From NCBI GenBank assembly GCA_947561715.1, contig OX387197.1:1307001-1371000 (forward strand): a stretch of DNA of 64,000 nt, read 5' to 3'. Position 1 is the stretch's first letter; the number at the start of each line of letters is the position of its first letter. Source of the stretch: Ascidia mentula (lineage: Eukaryota > Chordata > Ascidiacea > Phlebobranchia > Ascidiidae). Below are positions 25,616 through 38,910 of this stretch, one piece after another. The position numbers and the translations under genes were made by a program. The notes below the pieces were generated by a model that saw nothing but the letters and a program-made list of their open reading frames with translations, was not told the DNA's origin and ran no database searches.

Positions 25616-27055
25616 CTGTAAAAAACTTGAGATGGTTAAATGTTGCAAGAAGAGTGATTACAGTGCTTTTGCTTAACCTGAAACCTAAAAAGAATACTTC
25701 TTAAAACCGATAATATGTTTGCAGGACAATTGTACTACTTCATGCGTGTGCAGTACAACTTACAGCGCAACTATTTGCTTCTCACCTAATATAATCTGTT
25801 GGAACATTACAAGACAAGCTTTCTCAACACGTTTGTTTCAGCTGTCCACGTGGTCAGGTAATGAACACATTTCCTGCAACTTATTATAATTTAATTGACA
25901 AGCAGGAAACCAAAACAATAGCAATGTCGTATGTCATGTAAGTATAAGGACCCATGAACATGGCATATGTCATGGACAGACTCGTGCGTGGAGCACCAGG
26001 AGCCATTCCAGTATAGGGACACGCCTATGGAACGGAGGAATTTTCATGGAAAGGCTTGGTCCTATCCTCATTCTTATAAAAAAGATCCTTGCACCGACAC
26101 ATTTTCAATGTCCTGGTGCTTATATTATAAGAGATGTTGTTTGCAAATATGTTCCATTATGTTCTTCATGGAGATTTCACGATGCAAATTGTGACAATGA
26201 CAAGGACGTTTTGGAAATAATTCCACCTGAAACTAAATATATAGATGGGGTTGTGACAGTGCAACTTGTCCATAAATCCAACTTGAATTCTTCAGGCGAT
26301 GTCGCCGAATTGTTTGGATTGTGTTGCATATTTACAGTCTTTCTTAAACCCTAATGCAAACGTTACCAACTTGACTCTATTTTGTCTTTTAACATTTGTG
26401 CTGTTCTGTGTTGCGTAAGTTGTGCTGTTGTTGCTGTGACGTCATTACAGCAAAGTTCGAAACTTGGCGGCAAAATTTGGGGGAGGACAGATCACATTCT
26501 ATTGCACTGCTTCCCAACCTTTTTCAGTTCGCGACCCACTTTTAATGCAAGTTTTATTGTGCGACCCACAATGAGATATGACCAAACGAATGACATGCAA
26601 CAATTTCGTGATCTAATAGAAAACTGTAACATTTAGAAATGCGACCCACTGGTTGGGATGTACTGTTCTAGTTGAACAAACTCCACACACGTATACATAT
26701 TTATCTGTAAAAGCTATAAATAGACCAAGGCCAAATATTTTTTTCAAACCGATCACACAATGAAATACTTCTCGTACAATGCTTGAATAATTAAAAGCAT
26801 CAGTTTGTTTGAAAATTTATGTGTCTCTCAATGTTTGATGGTCAAAATAAATTTTGAATTAATTTAACTGAAAAAAAAATTATTATTACTTTCTGATCAC
26901 TCAAGCGTGGTGTAAAGGTGGTTCCCCTCCGGTGTGACATTAGTTCCGTTCTCGGAAATGCTGCAAAAAATAAAAAGAAGTTGTAAGCAAAGATTTAGGG
27001 TTGTACACTAGACCCGGTATTTCATTGACTGTCAGTTTAACTTTTTGTCTTCATC
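25616..27055. other. Spacer and KLHL copy 3 promoter flank
   Basis: Non-coding. Contains the small hAT-like element listed separately at 26506-26664, the normally oriented version of the segment inverted in unit 1 (26210-26500), and the KLHL 5' flank block (26730-27055). The open frames at 25967-26354 and 26382-26636 are not conserved as protein between units. Confidence 0.55.
26506..26664. mobile_element. Small hAT-like MITE (about 159 bp)
   Basis: Ends ACTGCTTCCCAACC and, read in reverse, AGTACATCCCAACC are imperfect inverted repeats. Flanks TTCTATTG and TTCTAGTTG look like a worn 8-9 bp target duplication. Units 3 and 5 have a shorter sequence at this point; unit 1 keeps only the right end at 14207-14225. 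Confidence 0.65.
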
Positions 27056-30000
27056 ATGAAGCGAACACAAGAAGAAATAAACTTGCATCACCAGAAAGTG
27101 ATGAATTTTTTAAACAAGTAAGTTTAATTTATGAAGATTTACTGAAGTTAAACTATTGATGTTTTAGTGACAGAAAAGAAACAAAACGATTTTGCAACAG
27201 AACACTTTGTTCCGATGGAGAAAACTATTCAATACATGATGCTGTTGTTTGTTCTATGTCAGATTATTTTAATGCTTTACTTGGTGTTGAGGTAAGTGTG
27301 TTTGTTTTGTAGAAATAATATGAAACCTGAGTGTTTGTCGTTTAGTTGTCCCCTGTCCGTAAATACATTGTTGCAATCAAGCAAAATATGTCATTTAGAC
27401 AACAACAACAACTCTTTTCTTTTTAAAATTAAGTTAGTTTGTTTACAAAACTCATAGGCCATGTGGTATAATATCTCAACAATTGAGCAACATACCATAA
27501 TATTTTATACCTGTCTTTTATGAACATTCGTACCCAGAGTTGTTCATCCCTTTAGTTTACACCAGGCCTCCATAACATATGGCTCCATCACGACATTCAG
27601 CTCTTGTTTTGACACAATTGGCTCAGTTGCAACAGCTTAGTCTAGTGTTTGCATATCTGATAAGCATTTGTTTGAGTTGTTACAATATTTAAGTTTAAAT
27701 TTGTAAGATGTTAAGGAGGTTTTTGTTATTACTCGACAATTACATTGGCTTAACTTTTGCAACTATTCTAGAATGCAACTTACTAGATTGATTTATTTTT
27801 TGCTATGGCCCTTGTAATGTTTCTATTTGAACAGGACTCGTGTATGTTATTGTATATAAATTACATACCATATTCCAAATGGTAAATTTGTCAGTTCTTT
27901 AGACCAGATTGTGTGTGTTTGTTGTGATTGGTTAATTTTGTTTTCTTATAGATGCGCGAGAAATACTCAGATTTTATCAAAGTTGACAATATTCCACCAA
28001 AAAGACTGGAAAGTGTATTGGATTATATTTACACTGGTGATATTGAAGTAACAGAGAAAAATGTGTTGGAAGTGTTGGAAGATGCTGATTATACACAGAT
28101 GGAAGGTATGCAAGTTTTAATCTTTACTAATGTTAATGTGTTAAGAGTGATTATTTCAATATATATGTTCTACATGTGTATTTATTTATTTGCAAACCAT
28201 GACAATTTTGCATATTTTAGGTTAAAATTTTTGTGTTTGACTATTGTCACGTTGTTGACACCAGGGACAAAACAAATTATTTGTAATCAATGGAGAAGTG
28301 AGCACAGATATCACTTCTGAATTGGGTGTGGCTGAATTTTGTTTTGTCTACACTTTCAGAGTTGAAGTCATTTTGTTGTCAAGTCATCCTTAAAATGACT
28401 TCAACCGATAACTGTTTGAAGCTAAGAGCTTATGCTACTCGATACAATCTTGCTGATGTGGAAAAGAAAACAAACCAAATGATTGTTGATAACATTGCAA
28501 CAGTTGTACAACATGATGATTTCATGCAACTTGATGTTGGTGATATGTCTGCAATCATCAAACAGAGAAACAAAGGGGTAATTATGATTAATTTGTATTT
28601 TCTGTTTGCATTGTGGAAGAAAATCGTCAAGACTTTTGATTTGAACGATAAGGTAAATTAAATGTCGTCTATAAAAGGTTGGGTAAACTCATCAACAGTT
28701 CCTCATCCACAACAACCAGCTCTCAATGTTGTTTGTTCGTGTTCACACAAAAAGAAATAAATTCCAGCAATAACTGCAGTTAAAACTTAACATGTATTTT
28801 GCATAACATATGCTGTTCACAAGAATTAGTGAACTGGTAACTTTTACATCATATTTTGCGACAGACATTTTTAGTAGGTTATGGTCCAGGGGTTCTTATC
28901 TGCATGTTTTTGTAACGACCTTACATCAAAACAATAATATCAACCTTTTTGTATTTGTTTAAAGTTGCTTTTGTGGTGATTAAACTTTTTATGTGACATT
29001 TTTACTTTCCATTTGTGTTTTCGGTTTTAATTTACAATTTGATGCAGTCAGATCATGTTAGTAACCTTTTTATGATATATTTTAACAGTTACTTAACTTG
29101 TTGTCACAAATTAGTTGTTGAATGCAGACGGAAGAAGCTGTTTTTACTGGAATGGTTCGATGGGTTAATTTCAATCCTTCCCATCGAGAGGATTTGTTTG
29201 TGAATCTTTTCTCACAACTTGATCTTTCATCTATTTCAACTAAGTCTCTTGCAACCACAATAAGAAATGAAGTAAATTGTTTTAGTTGATTCGCTTATAA
29301 TTAGTTTATATATTTAATTCTTTTCAGCCTCTAGTAAGAGGTAACATAGAATGCAGCAATGCAGTCATGGATGCTTTTTCAATGAACTTTGAAAAACCAG
29401 GAACAAGTGAAAAAGCAACTTCTGTCAAAACAGGTGTGATATTTTTTGTGTAATGTCACATTATCCACCATATTTATACCACTGTTATGGACAACATGCT
29501 CCCCAGTAAGAAATAATTATTTCCCCCGACCACAGTGATTTTGTTGTGGACGTCTTGTGACGTAACAAACACCTACTATATTATGTTCTCCTCATTTCAC
29601 CGGTATAATGTTGAGATATCTGGTGTAAAGAGCACAAATCTGTATGTGTTTATAATATTCTATTCGAATGAGTTGCACTCCGAAACTTTTTAAAATTATA
29701 CTTTAGGAAACGATTCCAACTGTTGAATTGTCAATAAAAGTGCATATTAAACTTGACCAACCTTATAATACCAGTTGGAGAACTGCAAGGTGGAGGCTTG
29801 AATGCTGCAACCACCCTTATAGCATTTGTGCTCCTGTAATTTTAAACCCTACTCAATTTCCCACTTAAGATTTACTCGTGGCAAATCATATTGCAAACAT
29901 GTGGTCAGAATCCAGGGACAGTCAACTACCAACAAGTTAGGGATACAATTCTGTGGGCTGAGATTAAACAAATAAATCAAAACTGACCAATATAGAAAGA

Positions 30001-32823
30001 TGTGCTTCACCAAAAAAGCATTAAGAAAGACTGGTGTCAAAGTAATTAAATACTTAAATGAAGCTTTGTGTAAATACTATACACAAATACTAACTCCATT
30101 CAAAAAGATTGATTAACAAAGCAACAACTTTACCTTCATAAAAAAATATGTTACCACTGTTATTACCCCAAAAAAATATTTTAAGCACACTAAACCATAA
30201 CAAGCAAATGTTTATGTTTCAGATTTGTCAGGATTTCTTCTCATTGGTGGCAGTAATTCAAAACGAGATTGTGTGAAATGGAATGTTACCTCAAAACAGC
30301 ATGAACATTACCCAGTATGTACATTGCTTGCTGTCTTACAGTTTTGCATTTTAACATACTTTCTCATAAATATACATGCTTTTTGTATGTGCAAGTAAAT
30401 GTAAATTTGAACTAAAATTAACAAGACTGCAAAAGTCCAGTAACAGCCAGGATTTGTTGCAAAACTTGGACACTAATAATTTTATGTTGATTTGGTTGTA
30501 CATGAAATAATAATGCAAACATGCCCTGGTTTAGTGTAACATGCCAATGACTTGATAAAATATGTTCCATAGTATGCCATCTTTTTTTCTATTATTCGAG
30601 TTACATGTTTTAAAATAGAGACTTTTCTTTTATTTAGTGAAACATTTTAATCACTTTGCCTTGATGCATTGTTTCTAAATTATCAAAATATATTTAGAAA
30701 ATGATCACAGACAGAGTGAACTCAATTTCAGCCAAATTTGGTGAAAATGTTTATGTAATGGGTGGAGATGGTCCAACACAAAGTTGTGAGATGTTGAATT
30801 TGGAGGAAAGTAAAAACTGGGTAAAAATTGCTGATTTGTTGGAAGGTCGAAGTTATGCTGCATCTGCTGTTGTTGGAGGTTGGTGTGGTTATTTCTGAAA
30901 TTGTTGATTACTAAACCAGGGGCTGTTCCAGGAATAAAGGATTGGGGAAGCCCCCATACAAATTGTCATAGCAATAAAAATTAACACGGTGGCAGACAAA
31001 GGGTTTTGTTAATATTTATTTTTGTTTATCAGTAGTGTGTCTTTGTGTGGTTTATGACTATCTTCTCATCTCTCAACCAACTCATTCTTGTTGCTCACCA
31101 TAGCTTTTGTTAGTAATACCCCAGAGAAAATTTGTGAATTCTGCCATGACTGCATTTGCGAATTTTTTTTGTACTTTTAACAGTATTACTGACACTTTGC
31201 TGACAAGTTACCAATTCTTAAACGTTGTTCAACTATGTTTTTGGAAACTTATAGTAAATATTTAGATGTTGATCAACAATTATAACTTTTATGGACAACC
31301 TTGTATTCACTAATTACAAACAAATTTAGATGACTTGTATCTCACGGGTGGTGATGGAAACCAAGGAGCATTCTCATCAACTTTGTGTTATTCTGTACAA
31401 GAAGACAGATGGAGAAGTGGTTTCGACATGTTACAACCAAGATATGGACATGGAATGTGTTCAATTGACAGTAAGAAAACATTTGAGTTTATTTTTGTAT
31501 AGGATTAGTCTTATTACTGGACCCAGTACCAAATAGTTGGCATGCATCTGAAACAACAGCATAATTAACCGTAAACCATAAATTAAAGTAATCAGTAAAT
31601 CCACTCTATTTACCCCAACAATATTCACTTTTGGACATGAAAATGTTGTGAACGCCGACCTCAAACTTGCCAGAAATGCAGGAAATATTCCATCTTTATT
31701 TTGTAGTTCTTTATGACATGAATTTGAACTTTAGTATTGATTAATTTCAATTAAAACCCCGATTGAAAGCTGATCGCTTATTTGTAAACGCAGTGCTTAC
31801 CGCATTGCTTGTTACGTAACATTACGACATAATCGTAATATGACGTCACAATAAATATTAACACAACCGATTTGAAAATTTCTTCAGATGTTTTGTTTTC
31901 TGTGGGCGGACAATACTTACAATCATGTGAATTCCGCGATGTTCGTGTTGGGACCTCCACAAGAATCGCTTCTCTCAATGAAGCAAGAGGGGGTTTAGCA
32001 TGTGAAGAAATTAAAGGGAAGATCTATGCAATTGGTTAGTGATGAAAAGTTAATTAACTGTCAGTGGTTTTTGTGTGAATTTTATAAAATACAAATTCAT
32101 ATTCGTCACCGGTGAATGTATCACGTGATAAATATAATGGAGTTTTCTGAAAAGAATCCTAAACATAAAAACTGGTAGATATAACTATAAAGTATTAACC
32201 TAAAAACAATAAAAAGTTTTACTTTAAATCTGACAGGAGGTGGTCGTGGTCGTGATCTGCGAACAGTTGAAGAATACGAACCCAGAGTCAACAAATGGAA
32301 ATATGTTTCTCCTCTCCTAAATACTCGTTGCCGTCACTCTGCTTGTGTTATTGATGGGAGGATTTATGTTGTGGGTGGAACGAGGTAAGAATTGATATTA
32401 TGACGTCACTATAGTCCACTGTTTCCCGTTTTATGTGAAAATGTAAATGTTGAGAAACTGGGACAAGTGGGATATACGATGTTATACTTGATTAACAACT
32501 TGCATAAAATGTTTGTTAAATTTAAAACACTTTGTATTATACAAGGTTGTATGTATGGTTTGGTTTAGTGGTGTAGGGGTCTGCGGGTGTACGTTGGTTT
32601 GTTTTTGTTAACTTATAAAATTTACTTCTAGTGAAAAACGTTCTAGAAAAACTTACCTGTGTTTGTTGTGTGTCTGATTCATAAAACTGTATCATGTTTG
32701 TTTTATAGGAACTGGGGTGAAGAACTCACATCAGTTGAAGTTTACGATCCAACCTCAGATGTCTGGACACATGCTTTTGATCTTGACAAACCAGTTTATG
32801 ATGCGACTGTTGTTGCTGTTTAA
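27056..32823 (+). CDS. BTB-BACK-Kelch protein, array copy 3 (12 exons, 543 aa)
   Basis: Exons: 27056-27117, 27168-27291, 27952-28105, 28360-28577, 29128-29271, 29328-29433, 30223-30314, 30698-30878, 31330-31470, 31888-32034, 32237-32384, 32709-32823; 1632 bases with stop, GT-AG throughout and phase-consistent. Kelch blade 4 lacks five residues after Gly-Gly relative to copy 1 (GGQYLQ), blade 5 lacks one, and blade 6 reads GGTRNWGEELTS. The loop residue of blade 3 is Asp where the other copies read Leu. The poly(A) signal is altered to AATGAA near 32885. Intron 4 and intron 6 belong to the same long class as copies 1 and 5. Confidence 0.9.
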
Positions 32824-33532
32824 TATGTTTCTATATTTGGTTGTAGTTGATATTTAATTGAGATTGATCACGGACAAACATGCTCGAATGAAAGTTTTTG
32901 TCAAAAATATCGTTTTATGCAACTTAACCAATTGATTTATATTATTGCAACGCTTTCTGAATTTTTTTAATATCATGTATTTGTGTTTGCAAACCGCTGT
33001 ATTTTGTGATAATAGCAGATATCCGCAAAATAGAAATTATTCTTTTTGTCGATTTCCAACGTGATTCTGCTACGAATTTATAATTCCAATACTACAATAG
33101 GTCAATATCAAGTGTGAATATCAAGTGCTAATCCGCGCTGTATGAAGTCCAAAGCAGTCCGTTGCAACCTTCACATGGGCGCCTGACTCGCCAACCCTTT
33201 TGGTTTTATCGGTGCCCAAACTATTTTATGTTTCATGTTCATATACGTTGTAACTTGTAAAAATAAAATAGGTTTGATTTTGTTAATAATTTGGTCTTCG
33301 TGAAAGGGAATGTTTTTTTAAGTGCGGGACCCCTACCATGCAGGTCTAATTTTGTCAAAATTCGTTTAAATTTGTTATTGAATATCCCCTTTCCGGAAAT
33401 GACTCAAGTTAAAACAGCCACTACTTCAAGATAAATAAACAAGCATGTATAAAGCAAGATTTACGTTTAGCGAATGCATAAATTATCGATGAACATTAGT
33501 AGGAAACACCAAAAGCGAGAATTTACTTGTAG
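32824..33532. other. KLHL copy 3 3' flank, left of the composite insertion
   Basis: Non-coding unit sequence matching 6059-6780 and 19629-20345, with a small internal deletion near 33100. It ends with TGTAG (33528-33532), the left target duplication of the 2.7-kb insertion. Confidence 0.6.
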
Positions 33533-34359
33533 ACCGCATATCAGTAATTATATTAAAATAGTTTTGCCCGCGGGGAATGCCCGTCTTGTACTCCTGCGTC
33601 ATAGATAGTCTCAGTTCCGTCACAAGGCAACCGGTGATGCGTTGGGGTCAATTTTCTGGTTGAATGAGCAAGAAGTCACGTGGTGTAGCCAGGGCGATTT
33701 TCAGCGTGTTTGGTGCAGTTTTAGTGCATTTTTTGCTCTTCTCAGTCAGTCAGACGTTTGGTGCAGGGTGCTGTGAAAAGTTTAGTTGAAAAACCACCAA
33801 AATGTTCAAGGGGATGTAGCTCAAAATTGAATCACAGAAGTATACCTTAATTTGTGATTTTATGTTAGGCCCGCCTCTTGGCTACGCAGTAAGGTGAAAA
33901 TTAGTTGCAAGGTAGTTGCTTAAAGCACCACCTAGGGGTCTTTTAGGCCCCCGATTAGTCATTATTTTAGCTAAATTGGCTGCAAAAAAATGTAAGATGG
34001 TTTTGCGAAAAAATGAATCACAAAAACCTCATCCAATTTGCAATTTAATGTTGGCCCTAACCCTTTTCTACGCAATGGCAAAAAAAATTGTCACAGGAAA
34101 GTTGCTTTGGTTGCCCCCTGGGACTGTTTTTGCTATCCTATAGGACAAAAGATCCTCCTGGAGGCTCCTCAGATCCTTGCTGTGTTTTGGCGGATGCAGC
34201 TGCAATCAATTTTTTTTCTCTATGAATAGTACCAGTAGATCTTCATGGGTCACTGACCACAGGAATTGTTGTTGGCAAAAAAGCAAATCACTCAGTATGG
34301 GTATTAATGGTGATAGCCTTCAAAACTAGATTTTTGGGATTTAATACTGATATGCGGCC
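33533..34359 (+). repeat. Left 827-bp direct repeat of the composite element
   Basis: Bounded by ACCGCATATCAG and CTGATATGCGGCC, so it carries its own near-perfect terminal inverted repeats. Flanked by TGTAG on the left and TTAAG on the right. Holds a 75-codon open frame that is identical in the right repeat but resembles no protein known to me. Confidence 0.85.
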
Positions 34360-35417
34360 TTAAGGGAAATTAGCCATTTTGTAAACTGCGCAATGTGTGT
34401 CAAATTTAAGCTTAAATTTGTAAGTTTATGTATTTCGAGGAACATGGAATGGTTTTCAAGCATCTCCAGTCACTTATTGCCACCTAGTGACAAAAAAACA
34501 TTTTTCCAGTGCTTTATGTGCATGAATATGTGTGGCCAGTTCTTCAATCACAGGCATTTAAATGGCCCAAAAAATTGGTTTAAGAGCATGAATTCTATGC
34601 ATGAACGGTCCACAACACATTCCGGGTTGATTTTACCACAGAGCTTTGATGATTTTTCTTCATTTATCATGGCATTTTTGCATAAGCTGTCTTTTTCCCA
34701 ATATCAATTTGGCTTAATAATAACGCTTGCAATTGCTCAAATCAAATGTTACTACACTTTACGTTGTCATAATTAATTAACTAAATTACTTATTTAACTC
34801 TGAGCTATATTTATTACCCCAGAGAGAAGTGGTCCATCACCATATGAATGGTGCTTCATCCGAACAGATTCACTGCTCACGCCATTGAAACCGAAGCAAT
34901 TTTCAACATATTCTGGGTATGTGCTACTATTTTACCAATAAAGTAGCTCCTAGTTTGGTTTATCAATTGATTTTAAGCAAATAAATGCATTGCATGGTCT
35001 TGTATGCAAGTTAATAACACAATTCTCATGTAATTTTCATGGTGTTGAAATGTTCATAATTTCCTGCCACAATGCATGCCCCCTAATTGGCCTTTGGATG
35101 TTGATTAATTAACACCTGTGTCATGTAATTAAGTATTGGACATGCAGATAATTGTTGCATGACTGCCTCGTGATATTTGGTTCCATTCTATGTGACCGGT
35201 TTGGGGCTTGAAGCATCATCCTCTGCCTAACAGTAGTCTTGGCGGTAACTCTGTTGACAAGGCCATTTTCTGTTGTCTAGTGATATTAGTAAAACAGCTA
35301 CAACTCTGGATCCGATGATCAAACAGGTGTGAAACTTCACAATGTAATAGTTGAATGGCTCATGTATTGGACTTCACAGAACAATTGCGATTCTGGGCGG
35401 GTGCGCCACTATTTAAG
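34360..35417. other. Inner 1.06-kb segment of the composite element
   Basis: Flanked inside by TTAAG at both ends. The largest open frame (34393-34776, 127 codons) shows no domain and has composition of random AT-rich sequence. Not repeated elsewhere in the window. Origin unknown. Confidence 0.6.
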
Positions 35418-36244
35418 ACCGCATATCAGTAATTATATTAAAATAGTTTTGCCCGCGGGGAATGCCCGTCTTGTACTCCTGCGTCATAGATAGTCTCAGT
35501 TCCGTCACAAGGCAACCGGTGATGCGTTGGGGTCAATTTTCTGGTTGAATGAGCAAGAAGTCACGTGGTGTAGCCAGGGCGATTTTCAGCGTGTTTGGTG
35601 CAGTTTTAGTGCATTTTTTGCTCTTCTCAGTCAGTCAGACGTTTGGTGCAGGGTGCTGTGAAAAGTTTAGTTGAAAAACCACCAAAATGTTCAAGGGGAT
35701 GTAGCTCAAAATTGAATCACAGAAGTATACCTTAATTTGTGATTTTATGTTAGGCCCGCCTCTTGGCTACGCAGTAAGGTGAAAATTAGTTGCAAGATAG
35801 TTGCTTAAAGCACCACCTAGGGGTCTTTTAGGCCCCCGATTAGTCATTATTTTAGCTAAATTGGCTGCAAAAAAATGTAAGATGGTTTTGCGAAAAAATG
35901 AATCACAAAAACCTCATCCAATTTGCAATTTAATGTTGGCCCTAACCCTTTTCTACGCAATGGCAAAAAAAATTGTCACAGGAAAGTTGCTTTGGTTGCC
36001 CCCTGGGACTGTTTTTGCTATCCTATAGGACAAAAGATCCTCCTGGAGGCTCCTCAGATCCTTGCTGTGTTTTGGCGGATGCAGCTGCAATCAATTTTTT
36101 TTCTCTATGAATAGTACCAGTAGATCTTCATGGGTCACTGACCACAGGAATTGTTGTTGGCAAAAAAGCAAATCACTCAGTATGGGTATTAATGGTGATA
36201 GCCTTCAAAACTAGATTTTTGGGATTTAATACTGATATGCGGCC
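35418..36244 (+). repeat. Right 827-bp direct repeat of the composite element
   Basis: Same length as the left repeat and almost identical (one G/A difference seen near 35796 against 33911). Flanked by TTAAG on the left and TGTAG on the right. The near identity points to simultaneous origin and recent insertion. Confidence 0.85.
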
Positions 36245-36822
36245 TGTAGGCGAAGAAAAACGTGAGGAGTTAACGGCAAACCTGGATGTGGTGAGAGCTT
36301 TTTCTGTGGTCATCAGCCCTTGATCGTGTGGATAATAAATATTTTTCGCACAACTATAAAAAAATCGTAAATATTAATTTCTTTTGCGCGACTTTGTAAC
36401 GTCATAGAAGGCGCTTCAGTCGTGCGAGTGCTGGCAGCAAGCCTTATGCATAGGAATGGAAATCATTGTAAACCAGATTTAGTATAGTTTTGCATTAAAC
36501 AGGGGACAACAAGTGAGCAAGTGCAACAAACGGATTTTGATGTTAATTTGAGCTGCAGATAGATGGCCGCTATTTCGACCTATGACGTCTTATGTAGTTG
36601 CATAATAATAAAACAGTTACTGGGACAAGGTGTTCTTGTGGTTAAAGCTTTTGTGGTTGCTAACGTGATGTATGAACTTTTAAAAACACGACAGAAACAA
36701 TAAACCGTCAATTAAGCAAAAGATAGAAGTAATTCCTTGCTTAGCAGTTGCGTTACCTACGAATTCGTGTCATAAATGATTAGATTAATTCGCCACAATC
36801 AACCACTATAACGCCCGTTAGA

Positions 36823-38478
36823 TACTCCCAGGTTCGTGGAGCGGAACGTCACACGAGGGAAAGGTTAAAACGCGCCTCCTGAACTTCCTCCGAAAATATT
36901 CGCAGTTTTTTATTCGGACAAAGAAGACGGTTTCTATACAAAATGCATCACATCAACAAATGTACTTTAAATTTACAATCAATACAGGCTCACTAACTGT
37001 TTTCGGAACCGGCATGCAAACGAATAAATTGCTAGTTCAGTGTTACGCCTAAACAAAGATGCAATGTATAGTCACAAATACCCGCTACGACGTTACACAC
37101 AATGCTTATCAATTGTTGTGACAACAAACCACAAACACCGCTTTATTAAATGGCACGAACACTCTAAGAATAAACAAAGCAGTGTAAGTAAATTGTCTGA
37201 CTCATTTACTTTCCACGTACAACGAATGGCATCTTAAGCCATTGCGTTCAAATAGCAATCAAGGTTAACCATAATACAGTTTATCCAATACGCATAATTA
37301 AGCTCTTTGCGACATAGAACCGTGCTCCACGGAAGTCAGACACAAAAAAGGACTTAACCACGTTTTCAGTTCAACAAAACTACCCGTTAACTGTTACGTC
37401 ACAAACTACAATAGACTGCAACAATTATAGCAGTGAAAGGAAAAAAGGCACATAAATAGAAATCAGGCAATTGCTGGCAAATAAGATGTAACATACCCCC
37501 CCACAATGTACGAATCCAAGGAGTACATGTCAACACAACAAACAAACATCGGACAGTAATTGCGAAAACAGTTCACCCGCAACTAATCACGCATCGCGAC
37601 GTCGCGGCACAATAAGCACAATTTTGCGATTGGGCGTCTTAACGCACCAGTGTGAGTCTTGACGATCACCTGACGCACAACTCCTTTCCGATCAGGAAGT
37701 TCCTCAATCACTCGACCCAGGAGCCACTTGCTCCGGGGCTGGTTGTCATCCGCCACAAGAACCACGTCATTGACCATAAAATTCGAATGTCCACTTGCCC
37801 ACTTCGATCTGGGCATGAGCGTAGGCAGGTACTCGCGAGACCATCGCCTCCAAAACTGATCGGCCAGGTATTGTACCTCACGCCACCGGTTTCGATGGTA
37901 ACAGTCCTTCCCCGTGAACAGACCTGGGGGCATATTTGGCGCTGCACGTTGCAGCAGTAAATGATTGGGAGTAAAGGGCTCCTCATCTTCGGATCGAACG
38001 TCACTGGGACCAAGGGACGGGAGTTTAGGATTGCCTCGACGTCTACCATCAGAGTGCACAACCGCTCATCAGGCAACGTCTGTTCCGAGAGCAGGGCGTT
38101 GAGAATTTTGCGCACAGCAGAGCGTATCATGCGCTACCATACCCCACCCATGTGGCTGGCAGTGGGGGGATTAAAACTCCATGCAATTTCGCGTTGTTGC
38201 AGATATTGGTGAATCTGCTGTTGGTTCCATTTCTTCAGTTCTTCACGCAGGATACGTTCGGCTCCGACGAAATTCGTGCCGTTGTCACTGAAGATCTGGT
38301 TTGGACGTCCACGACGACCGATGAACCGTCGAAGGGCCCCAATAAAGGAGTCAGTCGACAATGAATGTGCTATCTCGATATGTGCGGCCCTGGCGGAGAA
38401 ACAAGTAAAGATACAACCGTACCTCGTTACCTCACTTCGCCCTTGCTCCACAAGAAAGGGTCCGAATACTGAATGCAT
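36823..38478 (-). mobile_element. BEL/Pao LTR retrotransposon 3' fragment, unit 3 (fossil)
   Basis: Third copy of the same fragment: integrase region and C-terminal block on the minus strand (38478-37583), polypurine tract, and LTR-like sequence ending near 37493. Broken by a few changes. The shared position and orientation with units 1 and 2 mean it was duplicated together with the unit. Left edge approximate. Confidence 0.75.
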
Positions 38479-38910
38479 TCTGGCTCTGCTGCCAATTCAT
38501 CTTTCTGAAACATCGTTTGAGTCGTGTTTTGCTCAGTTTATATCATGAAGACTGGAGTGATTTAAAGCGCAATGTGTAGTTTTGCCTGAATAAAAAATCA
38601 AACGCACCGTTCGTATTTTCGCTGTAGGGACACAATTCTATTATAATGCCGTTATTCGTGAACTAAATTCCCTATGTTTGTTTCGTACAATTCCAGTTTT
38701 GTGCATATATTCTCATGGCAATGTTCAATTCCAAGTGCCCTTGTTAAAAGTTTGGTGAAACAAATTTAACATAGGATTCAGTGTCGATATTCGGATACGG
38801 TTTGATTCCAAATAAATAATAACCTCGTGTTTTGGCTGATTACCTGAGGTTTGAACTAAGTTGGCTACAGTTACTATTAACATCTTTTCCTATACTGCTA
38901 TAATTTAGAG

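Larger units (their letters stand above)
33533..36244. mobile_element. Composite element with 827-bp direct repeats and 5-bp target duplication
   Basis: A 2712-bp insertion unique to unit 3. The outer flanks are TGTAG (33528-33532 and 36245-36249); unit 2 has the empty site with one TGTAG near 20340. It consists of two equal 827-bp direct repeats (33533-34359 and 35418-36244) around 1058 bp. Each repeat has inverted ends (ACCGCATATCAGTA, and GGCCGCATATCAGTA read in reverse). The inner segment begins and ends with TTAAG (34360-34364 and 35413-35417). The two repeats differ at only one position that I found. No transposase, reverse transcriptase or other recognisable protein is encoded. An unusual LTR-type element is possible, but I see no clear primer-binding site or polypurine tract. 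Confidence 0.8.

Noticed and set aside
34393-34776. 127-codon frame inside the composite element
   Set aside because: No recognisable domain, no homolog in the window, composition as expected by chance.
33533-36244. Plain LTR retrotransposon reading of the composite insertion
   Set aside because: The 827-bp repeats lack TG...CA ends, I see no tRNA primer site or polypurine tract, and the inner TTAAG duplication is better explained otherwise; not fully excluded.
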